Shown here piece after piece: positions 25,277 through 35,147 of a stretch of 64,000 bases of DNA. Location of the stretch: contig WJYK01000013.1 in assembly GCA_009668225.1 (NCBI GenBank), positions 52,841-116,840 on the forward strand, given 5' to 3'. Made by a program: the position numbers and the translations under genes. The first letter of the stretch is position 1. Every line of letters starts with the position of its first letter. Origin of the DNA: Enterobacteriaceae bacterium RIT693. Its GTDB lineage: Bacteria > Pseudomonadota > Gammaproteobacteria > Enterobacterales > Enterobacteriaceae. The notes under the pieces are model-generated. The model had not been told where the DNA came from, did not search any database, and worked only from the letters and a program-made list of their open reading frames with translations.

Positions 25277-25302
25277 AACACCCTGCTTTGCGCGGGGTGT
25301 TT
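25277..25302 (+). terminator. Terminator after yfcZ
   Basis: AACACCC and GGGTGTTT form a stem around CTGCTTTGCGCG (itself GC-rich), followed by TTTCATTTCG, 13 bases past the yfcZ stop. Confidence 0.7.
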
Positions 25303-25389
25303 CATTTCGTTATGTAATAATTCGTGTCGCTTCTCCCATTTTTCTCGCCCGCCGGTTGGCTGGATGTGAATTTTTAGTTAAGACTGTGA

Positions 25390-25405
25390 TCAGGTCAGAC
25401 CACTT
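25390..25405. promoter_or_regulatory. FadR operator upstream of fadIJ
   Basis: The reverse strand reads AAGTGGTCTGACCTGA, nearly identical to the FadR consensus AACTGGTCNGACNT. It lies about 40 bases before the fadI ATG, where it would block the promoter of the anaerobic beta-oxidation operon. Confidence 0.78.
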
Positions 25406-25441
25406 TTTGTCTGTATTCACTTTTTTTAGCAGGGGAGCGTT

Positions 25442-26752
25442 ATGAGTCAGGCACTGCCGTTGATTACCCGCCAGGGCGATCGTATTGCCATTGTCAGTGG
25501 TTTACGTACGCCGTTTGCCCGCCAGGCCACGGCTTTCCATGGTATTCCCGCCGTCGATCTCGGCAATATGGTGGTGAGCGAGCTGATGGCGCGCAGCGAA
25601 GTGCCGCCCGAAGCTATCGAACAGCTGGTTTTCGGCCAGGTTGTACAGATGCCAGAAGCCCCAAACATTGCCCGTGAAATCGTGCTTGGCACCGGCATGA
25701 GCGTGCATACCGACGCGTATAGCGTGAGCCGTGCCTGCGCCACCAGTTTCCAGGCCGTTGCGAACGTGGCCGAAAGCCTGATGGCCGGGACTATCCGAGC
25801 CGGTATTGCCGGGGGCGCAGATTCCTCTTCCGTGCTGCCTATTGGCGTAAGCAAAAAGCTGGGCCGCACGCTGGTGGATGTGAATAAAGCGCGCACGCTC
25901 GGGCAGCGCCTGAAACTGTTTTCCAAATTACGTCCTCGCGATTTATTACCGGTTCCCCCTGCGGTGGCGGAATACTCAACCGGCCTGCGCATGGGCGATA
26001 CCGCCGAACAAATGGCAAAAACTCACGGTATTACCCGCGAGCAGCAGGATGCGCTGGCCCACCGTTCCCACGAACGTGCCGCGCAGGCCTGGCAGGAAGG
26101 TAAGCTTGCAGATGAGGTGATGACGGCATTTATCCCGCCTTATCGTCAGCCGTTTGCCGAAGATAACAACGTGCGTAAAGGTTCCAGCCTTGCAGATTAT
26201 GCAAAGCTGCGCCCGGCTTTTGACCGCAAGCACGGCACCGTTACCGCCGCGAACAGTACGCCGCTGACGGACGGCGCGGCGGCCGTTATCCTGATGACGG
26301 AATCCCGCGCGAAAGAGCTTGGCCTCAAGCCGCTCGGCTACCTGCGCAGCTACGCGTTTACCGCCATTGATGTCTGGCAGGATATGCTGCTTGGCCCGGC
26401 ATGGGCTACGCCGCTGGCGCTTGAGCGCGCCGGGATCACCCTGAATGATTTGACGCTGTTTGATATGCACGAAGCTTTTGCCGCGCAGACGTTAGCCAAT
26501 TTGAAAATGCTTTCCAGCGAAAACTTCGCCCGCAACGTGCTGGGCCGGGCTCACGCCACCGGTGAAGTGGATGACGCTAAATTTAACGTGCTGGGTGGGT
26601 CGATTGCCTACGGACACCCGTTTGCGGCCACTGGCGCAAGGATGATTACCCAAACGCTGCACGAGCTGCGTCGCCGTGGCGGCGGTTTTGGCCTTGTTAC
26701 GGCGTGTGCCGCCGGCGGCCTTGGTGCGGCAATGGTTCTGGAGGTGGAGTAA
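25442..26752 (+). CDS. fadI: 3-ketoacyl-CoA thiolase FadI
   Basis: Beta subunit of the anaerobic fatty-acid oxidation complex; cleaves 3-ketoacyl-CoA to acetyl-CoA and a shortened acyl-CoA. The 436-aa protein has the acyl-accepting Cys99 in [10 protein letters not shown], the [11 protein letters not shown] motif with the catalytic His, and the C-terminal [12 protein letters not shown] with the second catalytic Cys. Length equals E. coli FadI. GGGGAGCG precedes the ATG. Its stop overlaps the fadJ start by one base (TAATG), so the two subunits are coupled. Confidence 0.97.
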   Translation: MSQALPLITRQGDRIAIVSGLRTPFARQATAFHGIPAVDLGNMVVSELMARSEVPPEAIEQLVFGQVVQMPEAPNIAREIVLGTGMSVHTDAYSVSRACATSFQAVANVAESLMAGTIRAGIAGGADSSSVLPIGVSKKLGRTLVDVNKARTLGQRLKLFSKLRPRDLLPVPPAVAEYSTGLRMGDTAEQMAKTHGITREQQDALAHRSHERAAQAWQEGKLADEVMTAFIPPYRQPFAEDNNVRKGSSLADYAKLRPAFDRKHGTVTAANSTPLTDGAAAVILMTESRAKELGLKPLGYLRSYAFTAIDVWQDMLLGPAWATPLALERAGITLNDLTLFDMHEAFAAQTLANLKMLSSENFARNVLGRAHATGEVDDAKFNVLGGSIAYGHPFAATGARMITQTLHELRRRGGGFGLVTACAAGGLGAAMVLEVE

Positions 26753-28917
26753 TGGAGCAGAAAGGCGCATTCGATTTACACATTCGGCTGGATAACGTTG
26801 CGGTTGTCACCATCGACGTGCCTGGCGAGAAGATGAATACCCTGAAGGCCGAGTTTGGCGCTCAGGTACACGGCATTATTAAAAAGCTGCGCGACAACCC
26901 GAGCGTGCAGGGGCTGGTGTTTATCTCCGGCAAACCTGACAACTTTATTGCCGGGGCCGATATCAACATGATTGCTGGCTGTAAAACGGCCGGGGAAGCG
27001 CAGGAGCTGGCGCGGCAGGGGCAGCAGATCATGGCGGAAATCGCCGCGCTGCCGATGCCGGTTGTGGCCGCTATCCACGGTGCGTGTCTGGGCGGCGGGC
27101 TGGAAATGGCGCTTGCCTGCCATGCCCGAGTTTGTACCGATTCACCTAAAACCCAGCTTGGGCTGCCGGAGGTGCAGCTTGGCCTGCTGCCGGGGTCGGG
27201 CGGTACGCAGCGTCTCCCTCGCCTGATTGGCGTCAGCAACGCGCTGGACATGATTTTGACCGGCAAGCAGCTGCGCCCGCGCCAGGCGTTGAAGTTAGGG
27301 TTGGTGGATGACGTAGTGCCGGAATCCATTCTGCTGGATGCCGCCGTTGCGCTGGCGCTTAAAGGGCGCAAACCTTCACGTGAACTGCCGGTAAAAGAGC
27401 GAGTGCTTGCCGGGCCGCTGGGACGCTCCCTGTTGTTCCGCCTGGTCAGCAAGAAGACTGAGGCAAAAACCCAGGGTAACTACCCGGCAACTCGCCGCAT
27501 CATCGACGTTATTCGTACCGGGCTTGAGCAGGGGAGCAAAAGCGGCTATGAGGCGGAAGCTAAAGCGTTTGGCGAACTGGCGATGTCCGCAGAATCTGCC
27601 GCGCTGCGCGGCCTGTTCTTTGCCAGCACTGAGTTAAAGAAAGAGTACGGCGGGGATGCAAAGCCCGGCAAACTCAACGCGGTGGGTATCCTCGGCGGCG
27701 GGCTGATGGGCGGCGGGATTGCCTATGTGACGGCCACCAAAGGCAAGCTGCCGGTGCGCATTAAAGACATTAATAACGAAGGGATTAACCACGCGCTGAA
27801 ATACAGCTGGGATCTGCTGGACAAAAAAGTTCGCCGCCGCCATATGAAGCCGGCCGAACGGCAGCGCGAGCTGGCCCGCATCTCAGGGGGAACCGATTAT
27901 CACGGGTTCAGCCAGCGCGATATCGTGGTGGAAGCCGTGTTTGAAGATTTGGCCCTGAAGCAGAAAATGGTGGCCGAAGTGGAGCAGCACGCCGCGCCGC
28001 ATACTGTTTTTGCCTCAAACACCTCGTCGCTGCCGATTGCTGACATAGCCGCTCAAGCTGCGCGCCCGCAGCAGGTTATCGGCCTGCACTTTTTCAGTCC
28101 GGTCGACAAGATGCCGCTGGTTGAGGTGATCCCTCACGCAGGCACCAGTGCGGAAACCATTTCCACCACCGTACAGCTGGCGAAAAAACAGGGCAAAACG
28201 CCGATCGTTGTCGGCGACAGCGCTGGTTTTTACGTCAACCGTATTCTTGCACCTTACATTAACGAAGCGCTGCGCTGCCTGACGGAAGGTGAGCCTATCG
28301 AACGTATCGACGAAGCGCTGGTTAAGTTTGGTTTCCCGGTAGGGCCCGTGCAGCTGTTGGACGAAGTTGGGATAGACGTCGGCACTAAAATTATTCCGAT
28401 TTTGCAGCAGGCCTTCGGCGATCGCTTCGCCGCGCCGGAAAGCGTCGATGCAATCTTGAAGGACGATCGCAAAGGAAGAAAAAATGGTCGCGGTTTCTAT
28501 CTTTATCCGGCGAAAGGGCGTAAAAGCAAGAAACAGCCGGATACAGCGATTTACAAGCTGTTAGGCGTGACGCCAAACGGGCGTCAGACCCCGGAGCAAA
28601 TCGCCGAACGCTGCGTGATGATGATGCTCAACGAAGCCGCGCGTTGCCTCGATGAGGGTGTGGTGAGAAGCGCACGGGATGGTGATATTGGCGGCGTGTT
28701 CGGCATCGGTTTTCCGCCGTTCCTGGGCGGGCCGTTCAGGTATATGGACAGCCTGAGTGCCGCGGACGTTGTGGCAAAATTACAGCGTTTAGCGGGTCAG
28801 TACGGGGAACGTTTCAAGCCCTGCGAAAGGCTGATTATTATGGCTGAACAACAGCTTAGTTTCTGGCCGGCGTTGAAGCCGCAGCCGGTTACTGAGCATG
28901 ACGAAGCGCTGAGCTAA
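26752..28917 (+). CDS. fadJ: Multifunctional fatty-acid oxidation enzyme FadJ (alpha subunit)
   Basis: Enoyl-CoA hydratase / 3-hydroxyacyl-CoA dehydrogenase for anaerobic beta-oxidation. The 721-aa protein has an N-terminal crotonase domain ([40 protein letters not shown]) and a C-terminal dehydrogenase with the NAD-binding loop [13 protein letters not shown] and [17 protein letters not shown]. The ATG at 26752 overlaps the fadI stop; frames further upstream lie inside fadI. It acts in complex with FadI; FadK would supply acyl-CoA but is not in this window. No strong intrinsic terminator is obvious before sixA. Confidence 0.97.
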   Translation: MEQKGAFDLHIRLDNVAVVTIDVPGEKMNTLKAEFGAQVHGIIKKLRDNPSVQGLVFISGKPDNFIAGADINMIAGCKTAGEAQELARQGQQIMAEIAALPMPVVAAIHGACLGGGLEMALACHARVCTDSPKTQLGLPEVQLGLLPGSGGTQRLPRLIGVSNALDMILTGKQLRPRQALKLGLVDDVVPESILLDAAVALALKGRKPSRELPVKERVLAGPLGRSLLFRLVSKKTEAKTQGNYPATRRIIDVIRTGLEQGSKSGYEAEAKAFGELAMSAESAALRGLFFASTELKKEYGGDAKPGKLNAVGILGGGLMGGGIAYVTATKGKLPVRIKDINNEGINHALKYSWDLLDKKVRRRHMKPAERQRELARISGGTDYHGFSQRDIVVEAVFEDLALKQKMVAEVEQHAAPHTVFASNTSSLPIADIAAQAARPQQVIGLHFFSPVDKMPLVEVIPHAGTSAETISTTVQLAKKQGKTPIVVGDSAGFYVNRILAPYINEALRCLTEGEPIERIDEALVKFGFPVGPVQLLDEVGIDVGTKIIPILQQAFGDRFAAPESVDAILKDDRKGRKNGRGFYLYPAKGRKSKKQPDTAIYKLLGVTPNGRQTPEQIAERCVMMMLNEAARCLDEGVVRSARDGDIGGVFGIGFPPFLGGPFRYMDSLSAADVVAKLQRLAGQYGERFKPCERLIIMAEQQLSFWPALKPQPVTEHDEALS

Positions 28918-29036
28918 AACCGGGAAATGTACGCTGCAAGGTCATTTTGTAAACAGATATTGACTATACTTGCAGCATTGAGGTAAAAGACAGCGTTTCA
29001 TTCGATGTACGGATAAGGCACAATGCCCGGCTGCCG

Positions 29037-29066
29037 TGAACCCCACTTTTTCAGCGTGCGGGTTCA
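29037..29066 (+). other. Hairpin in the sixA leader
   Basis: TGAACCC and GGGTTCA form an inverted repeat around a 16-base loop beginning with CAC and a T5 run, 31-60 bases before the sixA ATG. It could terminate fadJ transcripts or form a 5' leader structure. Confidence 0.35.
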
Positions 29067-29096
29067 GGCGTTCCTGGTTAACAAAAGCGGTGCAAT

Positions 29097-29585
29097 ATGC
29101 AAGTTTTTATCATGCGTCACGGCGACGCAGCACTCGATGCTGCCAGCGACTCGGTTCGTCCCCTGACCCAATGTGGGTGTGATGAGTCCCGTCTGATGGC
29201 GACCTGGTTAACAGGTCAGGTGACAAGTATCGAACGTGTTCTGGTGAGCCCTTACCTGCGAGCTGAACAGACCCTGGACGTGGTGCGGGAAGCGCTGAAC
29301 CTCCCGGAAAAAGAAGACATCCTGCCTGAGCTACGGCCCTGCGGTGATGTGGGCCTGGTGGGAGATTACCTGCTGGCGCTGGCAAACGAAGGCGTTGAAT
29401 CCGCGCTGGTGGTTTCCCACCTGCCGCTGGTCGGTTACCTGGTTTCCGAGCTTTGCCCGGAAGAGGCCCCGCCGATGTTTACCACGTCGGCAATTGCCAA
29501 CGTCACGCTGGATCCGGAATCGGGTAAAGGCGTATTTAACTGGCAGATGAGCCCCTGCAATTTCAAGGTGGCTAAGGCTATCTGA
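29097..29585 (+). CDS. sixA: Phosphohistidine phosphatase SixA
   Basis: Histidine-phosphatase-superfamily enzyme that removes phosphate from His in phosphorelay proteins; in E. coli it acts on ArcB and on the nitrogen PTS protein NPr. The 162-aa protein starts MQVFIMRHGDA, with the catalytic His8 in the RHG motif, and has the second conserved region VVSHLPLVGYLVSELCPEE. Both the start and length match E. coli SixA (161). It stands alone between fadJ and convergent smrB and is followed by an intrinsic terminator. Confidence 0.95.
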   Translation: MQVFIMRHGDAALDAASDSVRPLTQCGCDESRLMATWLTGQVTSIERVLVSPYLRAEQTLDVVREALNLPEKEDILPELRPCGDVGLVGDYLLALANEGVESALVVSHLPLVGYLVSELCPEEAPPMFTTSAIANVTLDPESGKGVFNWQMSPCNFKVAKAI

Positions 29586-29600
29586 TTGCTGTGAGCATGA

Positions 29601-29630
29601 AAAAAAGAGTCGCGAAAGCGGCTCTTTTTG
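29601..29630 (+). terminator. Terminator after sixA
   Basis: AAAAAAGAGTCGC-GAAA-GCGGCTCTTTTTG: a stem with a stable GAAA loop, one G-T pair and a T5 tail, 16 bases past the sixA stop. Confidence 0.9.
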
Positions 29631-29650
29631 CTTTTAAAGTGTTAAGGATT

Positions 29651-29731
29651 TCCCCTCTCCCCAAAGGGGCGAGGAGACTGTTCCCGATCGCTTTCCCCCT
29701 CTCCTCCGGGAGAGGGCCGGGGTGAGGGGAA
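29651..29731. repeat. GC-rich palindromic repeat, two units, between sixA and smrB
   Basis: Two units of the dispersed family lie here. One is CCCTCTCCCCAAAGGGGCGAGG. The other is a fuller copy running CCCTCTCCTCCGGGAGAGGG then CCGGGGTGAGGGG. The core CCCTCTCC...GGGAGAGGG pairs with itself, and the flanking GGGTGAGGG is shared with the copies at 35078, 48730, 56063 and 61527. It sits between two convergent genes. Confidence 0.8.
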
Positions 29732-29746
29732 TCTTTCACGCCGAGT

Positions 29747-30298
29747 TTACGGCAGCTCCGGCGGCTGCCACTCTTCAATTTCTATTAGCACCAGCAGCGC
29801 GGCATCGCCGCCGTACTCTTTCGGTGCCTGGTGAAACGCGACAATATGCGGATGCTGCGCCAGCCACAGCGGCGTTTGCTGCTTAAGAACGTGTTTACCG
29901 TGGCCGTGCATGACGCAGGCGCAGAAAACATGCTCGCGACGGCAGGCGGCAATCAGCGCCCCCAGCTCCTGTTTAGCCTGTAGCTGGGTCAGGCCGTGTA
30001 AATCAAGAAACAGCTCCGGGGAGTAGTCACCGCGACGCAGTTTCTTTAGCTCAAAATGGCTCACGCCTTCACGCACGTAGCGCATTGGCCCTTCGGTCGC
30101 CAGGCGCGGCTGAAACTCATCCGAAAAATAGTGGCTGGCGTCAGCCTGTTCCTGCAGCAGGCGTTTTACCGGGACTTCCGTTATTTTTTTACGTACCGGG
30201 CGGTGAACAATCGTATCCTGAGCCAGTTTTTTGGTGCCGCTCATCAGGCCGCGAAAAAGCGCCTCGTCTTCGGAACTGAGCGGTGATTTCTTTTTCAT
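29747..30298 (-). CDS. smrB: Ribosome rescue endonuclease SmrB
   Basis: SmrB is recruited to collided ribosomes and cleaves the mRNA between them. The 183-aa protein matches E. coli SmrB (YfcN) end to end: a charged N-terminal helix ([20 protein letters not shown]), then an Smr domain with the DLHGLT motif and the loop [20 protein letters not shown]. The ATG at 30298 gives [14 protein letters not shown] and the same length as E. coli; the frame extends further upstream without need. It is divergent from prmB. Confidence 0.95.
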   Translation of the reverse strand: MKKKSPLSSEDEALFRGLMSGTKKLAQDTIVHRPVRKKITEVPVKRLLQEQADASHYFSDEFQPRLATEGPMRYVREGVSHFELKKLRRGDYSPELFLDLHGLTQLQAKQELGALIAACRREHVFCACVMHGHGKHVLKQQTPLWLAQHPHIVAFHQAPKEYGGDAALLVLIEIEEWQPPELP

Positions 30299-30471
30299 GT
30301 ATATCTCATCTCGCATTCGCTTTGTCGCCAGTTTACCCGCTTTCCCCGTCGGCAATAAAGAAAACGCAAATTTCACCGCCTCCCGGCGTCGATGGGTGCT
30401 GATTTGTCGCCTCCTTCATGGCAAACTAGCCGATTATTATTGAACTAGCGTGAGTCGCCTGCGGAGGGCAC

Positions 30472-31404
30472 GTGGATAAAATTTTCGTCGATGAGGCAGT
30501 AAACGAGCTGCATACCATTCAGGATATGCTGCGCTGGTCGGTCAGCCGCTTTAGCGCCGCCAACATCTGGTATGGGCACGGCACCGACAATCCATGGGAT
30601 GAAGCCGTTCAGCTGGTTCTGCCAAGCCTTTACCTGCCGCTTGATATTCCTGAAGATATGCGTACCGCGCGCCTGACGCCAAGCGAGCGTCACCGCATCG
30701 TTGAGCGTGTGATTCGCCGCGTAAACGAGCGTATTCCGGTTGCTTATCTGACGAACAAAGCCTGGTTCTGCGGCCACGAGTTCTACGTTGACGAACGCGT
30801 TCTGGTCCCGCGTTCCCCAATTGGTGAGCTGATCAATAACCGCTTTGCCGGGATGATCGATTACGAGCCGCAGCATATTCTTGATATGTGCACCGGCAGC
30901 GGCTGTATCGGCATCGCCTGCGCCTATGAATTCCCGAATGCGGAAGTGGATATCGTTGATATTTCCCCTGACGCTATCGCCGTGGCCGAGCAGAACATTT
31001 CCGAGCACGGCATGGACCACAACGTCACGCCGATTCGCTCTGATCTGTTCCGTGACCTGCCTAAAGTGCAGTACGACGTGATTGTGACGAACCCGCCGTA
31101 CGTTGATGAAGAAGATATGGCCGACCTGCCGGGTGAATATCACTTTGAGCCAGAGCTGGGGCTGGCGGCCGGAAGCGATGGCCTGAAGCTGGCTCGCCGC
31201 ATCCTGGCCTGCGCGCCGGACTACCTGGCCGACGGCGGGATCCTGATTTGTGAAGTAGGGAACAGCATGGTGCACCTGATGGATCAATATCCGGAGGTGC
31301 CGTTCACCTGGCTTGAGTTCGATAACGGCGGCGACGGCGTGTTTATGCTGACCAAAGCGCAGCTGATCCAGGCTCGCGAGCACTTCAGCATCTACAAAGA
31401 TTAA
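30472..31404 (+). CDS. prmB: 50S ribosomal protein uL3 glutamine methyltransferase PrmB
   Basis: Methylates a Gln of ribosomal protein L3 using S-adenosylmethionine. The 310-aa protein has the SAM-binding sequence [20 protein letters not shown] and the catalytic NPPY tetrapeptide ([12 protein letters not shown], around residue 206). The start is GTG at 30472 with GGAGGG upstream, giving [13 protein letters not shown] as in E. coli. aroC follows after 86 bp, which contain a hairpin. Confidence 0.96.
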   Translation: MDKIFVDEAVNELHTIQDMLRWSVSRFSAANIWYGHGTDNPWDEAVQLVLPSLYLPLDIPEDMRTARLTPSERHRIVERVIRRVNERIPVAYLTNKAWFCGHEFYVDERVLVPRSPIGELINNRFAGMIDYEPQHILDMCTGSGCIGIACAYEFPNAEVDIVDISPDAIAVAEQNISEHGMDHNVTPIRSDLFRDLPKVQYDVIVTNPPYVDEEDMADLPGEYHFEPELGLAAGSDGLKLARRILACAPDYLADGGILICEVGNSMVHLMDQYPEVPFTWLEFDNGGDGVFMLTKAQLIQAREHFSIYKD

Positions 31405-31412
31405 TTGCCGCA

Positions 31413-31440
31413 CGTAAACGAGTCTTCGGGCTCGTTTTAC
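31413..31440 (+). terminator. Hairpin between prmB and aroC
   Basis: GTAAACGAGTC-TTCG-GGCTCGTTTTAC: stem with one unpaired base and a UUCG tetraloop, nine bases after the prmB stop. Without a T-tract it may attenuate or stabilise rather than fully terminate; aroC probably also has its own promoter. Confidence 0.55.
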
Positions 31441-31490
31441 TTCCCGCGCACAACACAACAACGACAACGGTGATTCAGTAAGGAGCCGTG

Positions 31491-32576
31491 ATGGCTGGTA
31501 ACAGTATTGGACAGGTTTTTCGCGTAACGACATTTGGTGAATCCCACGGCATCGCGCTGGGCTGCATTGTTGACGGCGTCCCGCCGGGCATCCCGCTGAC
31601 CGAAGCCGACCTGCAGCACGATCTCGATCGCCGCCGCCCTGGCACCTCGCGTTACACCACCCAGCGCCGTGAGCCTGACCAGGTAAAAATTCTTTCCGGC
31701 GTGTTTGAAGGTGTGACGACAGGCACGAGCATCGGCCTGCTAATTGAAAACACCGATCAGCGCTCCCAGGATTACAGCGCCATCAAAGACGTGTTCCGTC
31801 CGGGGCACGCGGATTACACCTACGAACAAAAATATGGCCTGCGCGACTATCGCGGCGGTGGCCGTTCTTCCGCGCGTGAAACCGCCATGCGTGTGGCGGC
31901 GGGCGCGATTGCCAAGAAATACCTTGAGCAGAAATTCGGCATTAAAATTCGCGGCTGCATGACGCAGATGGGCGATATTCCGTTGGAAATCAAAGACTGG
32001 GATCAGGTAGAGCAGAATCCGTTCTTCTGCCCTGATCCGGATAAAATTGAAGCGCTGGACGAGCTGATGCGTGGCCTGAAAAAAGAGGGCGACTCTATCG
32101 GCGCGAAGATAACGGTTGTTGCCGACAACGTGCCGCCGGGCCTCGGCGAGCCGGTCTTTGACCGCCTGGATGCGGACATTGCCCACGCGCTGATGAGCAT
32201 CAACGCGGTGAAAGGCGTGGAGATTGGCGAAGGCTTCGGCGTGGTGAACCTGCGTGGCAGCCAGAACCGGGACGAAATTACTCAACAGGGCTTCCAGAGC
32301 AACCATGCGGGCGGCATTCTGGGTGGCATCAGCAGCGGTCAGCAGATTGTGGCGAATATGGCCCTGAAGCCAACCTCCAGCATTACCGTGCCGGGAAAAA
32401 CCATTAATCGTGATGGCGAAGAAGTGGAGATGATCACCCGTGGTCGTCACGATCCGTGCGTGGGGATCCGCGCCGTGCCGATCGCCGAAGCGATGCTGGC
32501 TATCGTGCTGATGGATCACCTGCTGCGCCAGCGTGCTCAGAACGCTGACGTTTCTTCCCCGCTTCCTCGCTGGTAA
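31491..32576 (+). CDS. aroC: Chorismate synthase AroC
   Basis: Last step of the shikimate pathway: converts 5-enolpyruvylshikimate 3-phosphate to chorismate, using reduced FMN. The 361-aa protein has the family signatures [18 protein letters not shown], the [10 protein letters not shown] segment and [15 protein letters not shown]. The ATG at 31491 is preceded by AAGGAG; a GTG three bases earlier is in frame but less likely. mepA follows after four bases, so the two are probably co-transcribed. Confidence 0.97.
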   Translation: MAGNSIGQVFRVTTFGESHGIALGCIVDGVPPGIPLTEADLQHDLDRRRPGTSRYTTQRREPDQVKILSGVFEGVTTGTSIGLLIENTDQRSQDYSAIKDVFRPGHADYTYEQKYGLRDYRGGGRSSARETAMRVAAGAIAKKYLEQKFGIKIRGCMTQMGDIPLEIKDWDQVEQNPFFCPDPDKIEALDELMRGLKKEGDSIGAKITVVADNVPPGLGEPVFDRLDADIAHALMSINAVKGVEIGEGFGVVNLRGSQNRDEITQQGFQSNHAGGILGGISSGQQIVANMALKPTSSITVPGKTINRDGEEVEMITRGRHDPCVGIRAVPIAEAMLAIVLMDHLLRQRAQNADVSSPLPRW

Positions 32577-32580
32577 GTCA

Positions 32581-33405
32581 ATGAAAAAATGCCTGATCGG
32601 GATGCTGGCGCTGGCCGCCAGCGCTCAGACTTTAGCGGCTACGCCGTGGCAAAAAATCGACCATCCTATTGCCGGTAGCGCGCAGTCCATCGGCGCGTTT
32701 TCCAACGGCTGCATCGTCGGCGCTAACGCGCTGCCGCTTGAAGACGCCCGCTATCAGGTGATGCGTCCGGATCAGCGTCGCTATTTCGGCCATCCCGATC
32801 TGGTGATGTTTATTCAGCGCCTGAGTAATCAGGTGAATCAGCTCGGCCTGGGCACGGTGCTGATTGGCGATATGGGCATGGCGGCGGGCGGGCGTTTTAG
32901 CTCCGGCCACGCCAGTCATCAGACCGGGCTGGATGTTGATATCTTCCTGCAGCTGCCAAAAGCGCGCTGGACGTCGGCGCAGCTGCTGCGCCCGCAAGCG
33001 TTGGACTTAGTCGCCGCTGACGGCAAGCGCGTGGTGCCGTCGCTGTGGAAGCCGGAAATCGACAGCCTGATTAAGCTTGCGGCTAAAGATAATGACGTCA
33101 CGCGCATCTTCGTAAACCCGGCTATCAAGCAGCGGCTTTGCGAAGATGCCGGGGCTGACCGGGACTGGCTGCGTAAGGTACGTCCGTGGTTTGCCCACCG
33201 CGCCCATATGCATGTTCGCCTGCGTTGTCCGGCCAACAGCCTTGAGTGCGAAGATCAGCCTCTGCCTCCGCCAGGAGACGGCTGCGGTGCCGAGCTGCAA
33301 AGCTGGTTCGCGCCGCCTGCGCCGGGCAGTACGCCACCGAAAAAAACAACGCCACCGCCGCTACCCGCCTCCTGTCAGGCATTACTGGATGAGCACGTTC
33401 TCTAA
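32581..33405 (+). CDS. mepA: Penicillin-insensitive murein DD-endopeptidase MepA
   Basis: Periplasmic zinc peptidase that cuts D-Ala-mDAP cross-links in peptidoglycan. The 274-aa precursor has a Sec signal ([20 protein letters not shown]) and the metal ligands in [12 protein letters not shown] (His113, Asp120) and [11 protein letters not shown] near residue 209. Six Cys in the mature protein are consistent with disulfides. The ATG at 32581 gives the signal peptide; the frame is open further upstream within aroC. The yfcA ATG follows immediately after the stop. Confidence 0.96.
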   Translation: MKKCLIGMLALAASAQTLAATPWQKIDHPIAGSAQSIGAFSNGCIVGANALPLEDARYQVMRPDQRRYFGHPDLVMFIQRLSNQVNQLGLGTVLIGDMGMAAGGRFSSGHASHQTGLDVDIFLQLPKARWTSAQLLRPQALDLVAADGKRVVPSLWKPEIDSLIKLAAKDNDVTRIFVNPAIKQRLCEDAGADRDWLRKVRPWFAHRAHMHVRLRCPANSLECEDQPLPPPGDGCGAELQSWFAPPAPGSTPPKKTTPPPLPASCQALLDEHVL

Positions 33406-34203
33406 ATGGAATGGTTTATGGTTTCCCCGCTGCTGCTGGTAGCGCTGTTTTTTGTCGCCATGCTCGCCGGGTTTATTGATGCGCTTGCAGGCGGCGGTGG
33501 GTTACTGACGGTTCCGGCCTTGCTGGCTGCGGGTATGTCCCCGGCGCAGGCGCTGGCGACCAACAAACTTCAGGCCTGCGGCGGGTCGGTCTCTGCCTCG
33601 CTCTATTTTATTCGCCGTAAGGTGGTCAGCCTTGCCGATCAGAAACTCAATATTCTGATGACTTTTATCGGCTCCACCTGCGGTGCGCTGCTGGTGCAGC
33701 ACGTGCAGTCCGATATTCTGCGTCAGATCCTGCCGCTGCTGATCATCGGCATCGGGCTTTATTTTCTGCTGATGCCAAAGCTTGGCGAAGAAGATCGCCA
33801 GCGTCGCCTGTATGGCCTGCCGTTTGCGCTGATAGCTGGCGGCTGCGTAGGTTTTTATGACGGCTTCTTTGGCCCCGGTGCCGGGTCATTTTACGCGCTG
33901 GCTTTTGTGACGCTTTGTGGTTTCAACCTCGCCAAATCTACCGCCCACGCTAAAGTGCTTAACGCCACGTCAAACCTTGGCGGGCTGCTGCTGTTCATTA
34001 TCGGCGGCAAGGTGATTTGGGGTACCGGCTTCGTGATGATGGCCGGGCAATTTTTAGGGGCGAGAGTGGGTTCGCGTCTCGTATTGAGTAAAGGGCAGCA
34101 GCTGATTCGCCCGATGATCGTTGTGGTTTCGGCGGTGATGAGCGCCAAGCTGCTGTATGACAGCCACGGACCGGAAATCCTCCACTGGTTAGGGATAGCC
34201 TGA
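33406..34203 (+). CDS. yfcA: TauE/SafE family inner-membrane permease YfcA
   Basis: A 265-aa protein with eight predicted membrane helices and the two repeats of the TauE/SafE family: DALAGGGGLLTVPALLAAG near the N-terminus and GFYDGFFGPGAGSFYALAFV near residue 150. Members export or import sulfur-containing organic anions; the YfcA substrate is unknown. The start abuts the mepA stop, indicating co-transcription in an aroC-mepA-yfcA-epmC-yfcL operon. Confidence 0.93.
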   Translation: MEWFMVSPLLLVALFFVAMLAGFIDALAGGGGLLTVPALLAAGMSPAQALATNKLQACGGSVSASLYFIRRKVVSLADQKLNILMTFIGSTCGALLVQHVQSDILRQILPLLIIGIGLYFLLMPKLGEEDRQRRLYGLPFALIAGGCVGFYDGFFGPGAGSFYALAFVTLCGFNLAKSTAHAKVLNATSNLGGLLLFIIGGKVIWGTGFVMMAGQFLGARVGSRLVLSKGQQLIRPMIVVVSAVMSAKLLYDSHGPEILHWLGIA

Positions 34204-34204
34204 A

Positions 34205-34768
34205 ATGAATAACGTAACAATGAGCAAACAGCACCATTATCAGGAGCTGATCGACGTGTTCGATAGTTGCTTCCTGGAAGAGTTTAATACCCGCCTGATC
34301 AAAGGCGATGACGAGCCTATCTATCTGCCCGCGGATGACGAGTTGCCGTATAACCGCATCGTCTTTGCGCACGGCTACTACGCCAGCGGAATGCATGAAA
34401 TCTCCCACTGGTGCGTGGCCGGTAAAGAGCGCCGCAAGCTGGTGGACTTCGGTTACTGGTATTGCCCGGACGGGCGCGATGCCGAAACTCAGGGAAAATT
34501 TGAAGACGTGGAAGTGAAACCGCAGGCGCTGGAGTGGATGCTCAGTACGGCGGCAGGCTTTCCGTTTAACGTCAGCTGCGACAACCTGAGCGGCGATTTT
34601 GAGCCTGACCGCATTGCCTTTCAGCGTCGGGTACATGCTCAGGTTATGACTTATCTGAAAGAGGGGCTCCCTGAGCGTCCGGCACGTCTGATTGGCGCGC
34701 TAAGGGCGTATTATGGCACCCCTGCGCTGGACGCCGGGCAGTTTGCCTGGCCAGAAGACCTAAACTAA
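34205..34768 (+). CDS. epmC: Elongation factor P hydroxylase EpmC
   Basis: EpmC (YfcM) hydroxylates the beta-lysyl-lysine modification of EF-P. The protein aligns with E. coli YfcM through HHYQELIDVFDSCFLEEFNT, LIKGDDEPIYLPADDE and HEISHWCVAGKERRKLVDFG; the HExxH-like HEISH segment lies in the probable iron site. Two starts are possible: ATG 34205 (187 aa, AGGGA upstream) or ATG 34220 (182 aa), the latter equal in length to the E. coli protein and aligning MSKQHHY with MNSTHHY. I list the one with the better ribosome-binding site. Confidence 0.92.
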   Translation: MNNVTMSKQHHYQELIDVFDSCFLEEFNTRLIKGDDEPIYLPADDELPYNRIVFAHGYYASGMHEISHWCVAGKERRKLVDFGYWYCPDGRDAETQGKFEDVEVKPQALEWMLSTAAGFPFNVSCDNLSGDFEPDRIAFQRRVHAQVMTYLKEGLPERPARLIGALRAYYGTPALDAGQFAWPEDLN

Positions 34769-34795
34769 AAATCACCTGTATGAAGAGGATGTATG

Positions 34796-35071
34796 ATGAT
34801 CGCGGAATTTGAGTCACGTATTTTGGCGTTGATTGACGAGATGGTGGAGCACGCCAGTGACGACGACCTGTTTGCCAGCGGTTATCTGCGTGGGCACCTT
34901 ACTCTGGCCGTGGCCGAACTGGAAAACGGTGACGAGCATAAGCCAGAAGCGCTGCACGTCGTCGTGACCGACAGCCTGCAAAAGGCGATTCAGGCGGGTG
35001 AGCTGTCGCCGCGCGATCAGGCGCTGGTGCTGGGCATGTGGGATACGCTTTTCGAGAAGGCGAAGTTTTAA
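34796..35071 (+). CDS. yfcL: YfcL family protein
   Basis: A 91-aa acidic helical protein of unknown function, nearly identical in pattern to E. coli YfcL ([53 protein letters not shown]). Two ATGs are adjacent; the second (34796) fits the family and stands at a better distance from GAGG. It ends the operon that starts at aroC or prmB and is convergent with mnmC across a palindromic repeat. Confidence 0.92.
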   Translation: MIAEFESRILALIDEMVEHASDDDLFASGYLRGHLTLAVAELENGDEHKPEALHVVVTDSLQKAIQAGELSPRDQALVLGMWDTLFEKAKF

Positions 35072-35077
35072 GACTGA

Positions 35078-35113
35078 CCCTCACCCTAACCCTCTCCCTA
35101 AAAGGGAGAGGGG
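35078..35113. repeat. GC-rich palindromic repeat between yfcL and mnmC
   Basis: CCCTCACCCTAACCCTCTCC then CTAAAAGGGAGAGGGG. The CCCTCTCCCT/AGGGAGAGGG part is a perfect inverted repeat and the leading CCCTCACCC matches the complement of the flank seen in other copies. It lies between two convergent genes, where it can act as a bidirectional terminator or mRNA end stabiliser. Confidence 0.8.
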
Positions 35114-35147
35114 ATAAAATATCACGGAAGGTCTGATGAGGAGAAAA

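Noticed and set aside
30445..31533. 362-codon reverse-strand frame opposite prmB
   Set aside because: Antisense to prmB, no recognisable domain, extends over the prmB-aroC intergenic hairpin.
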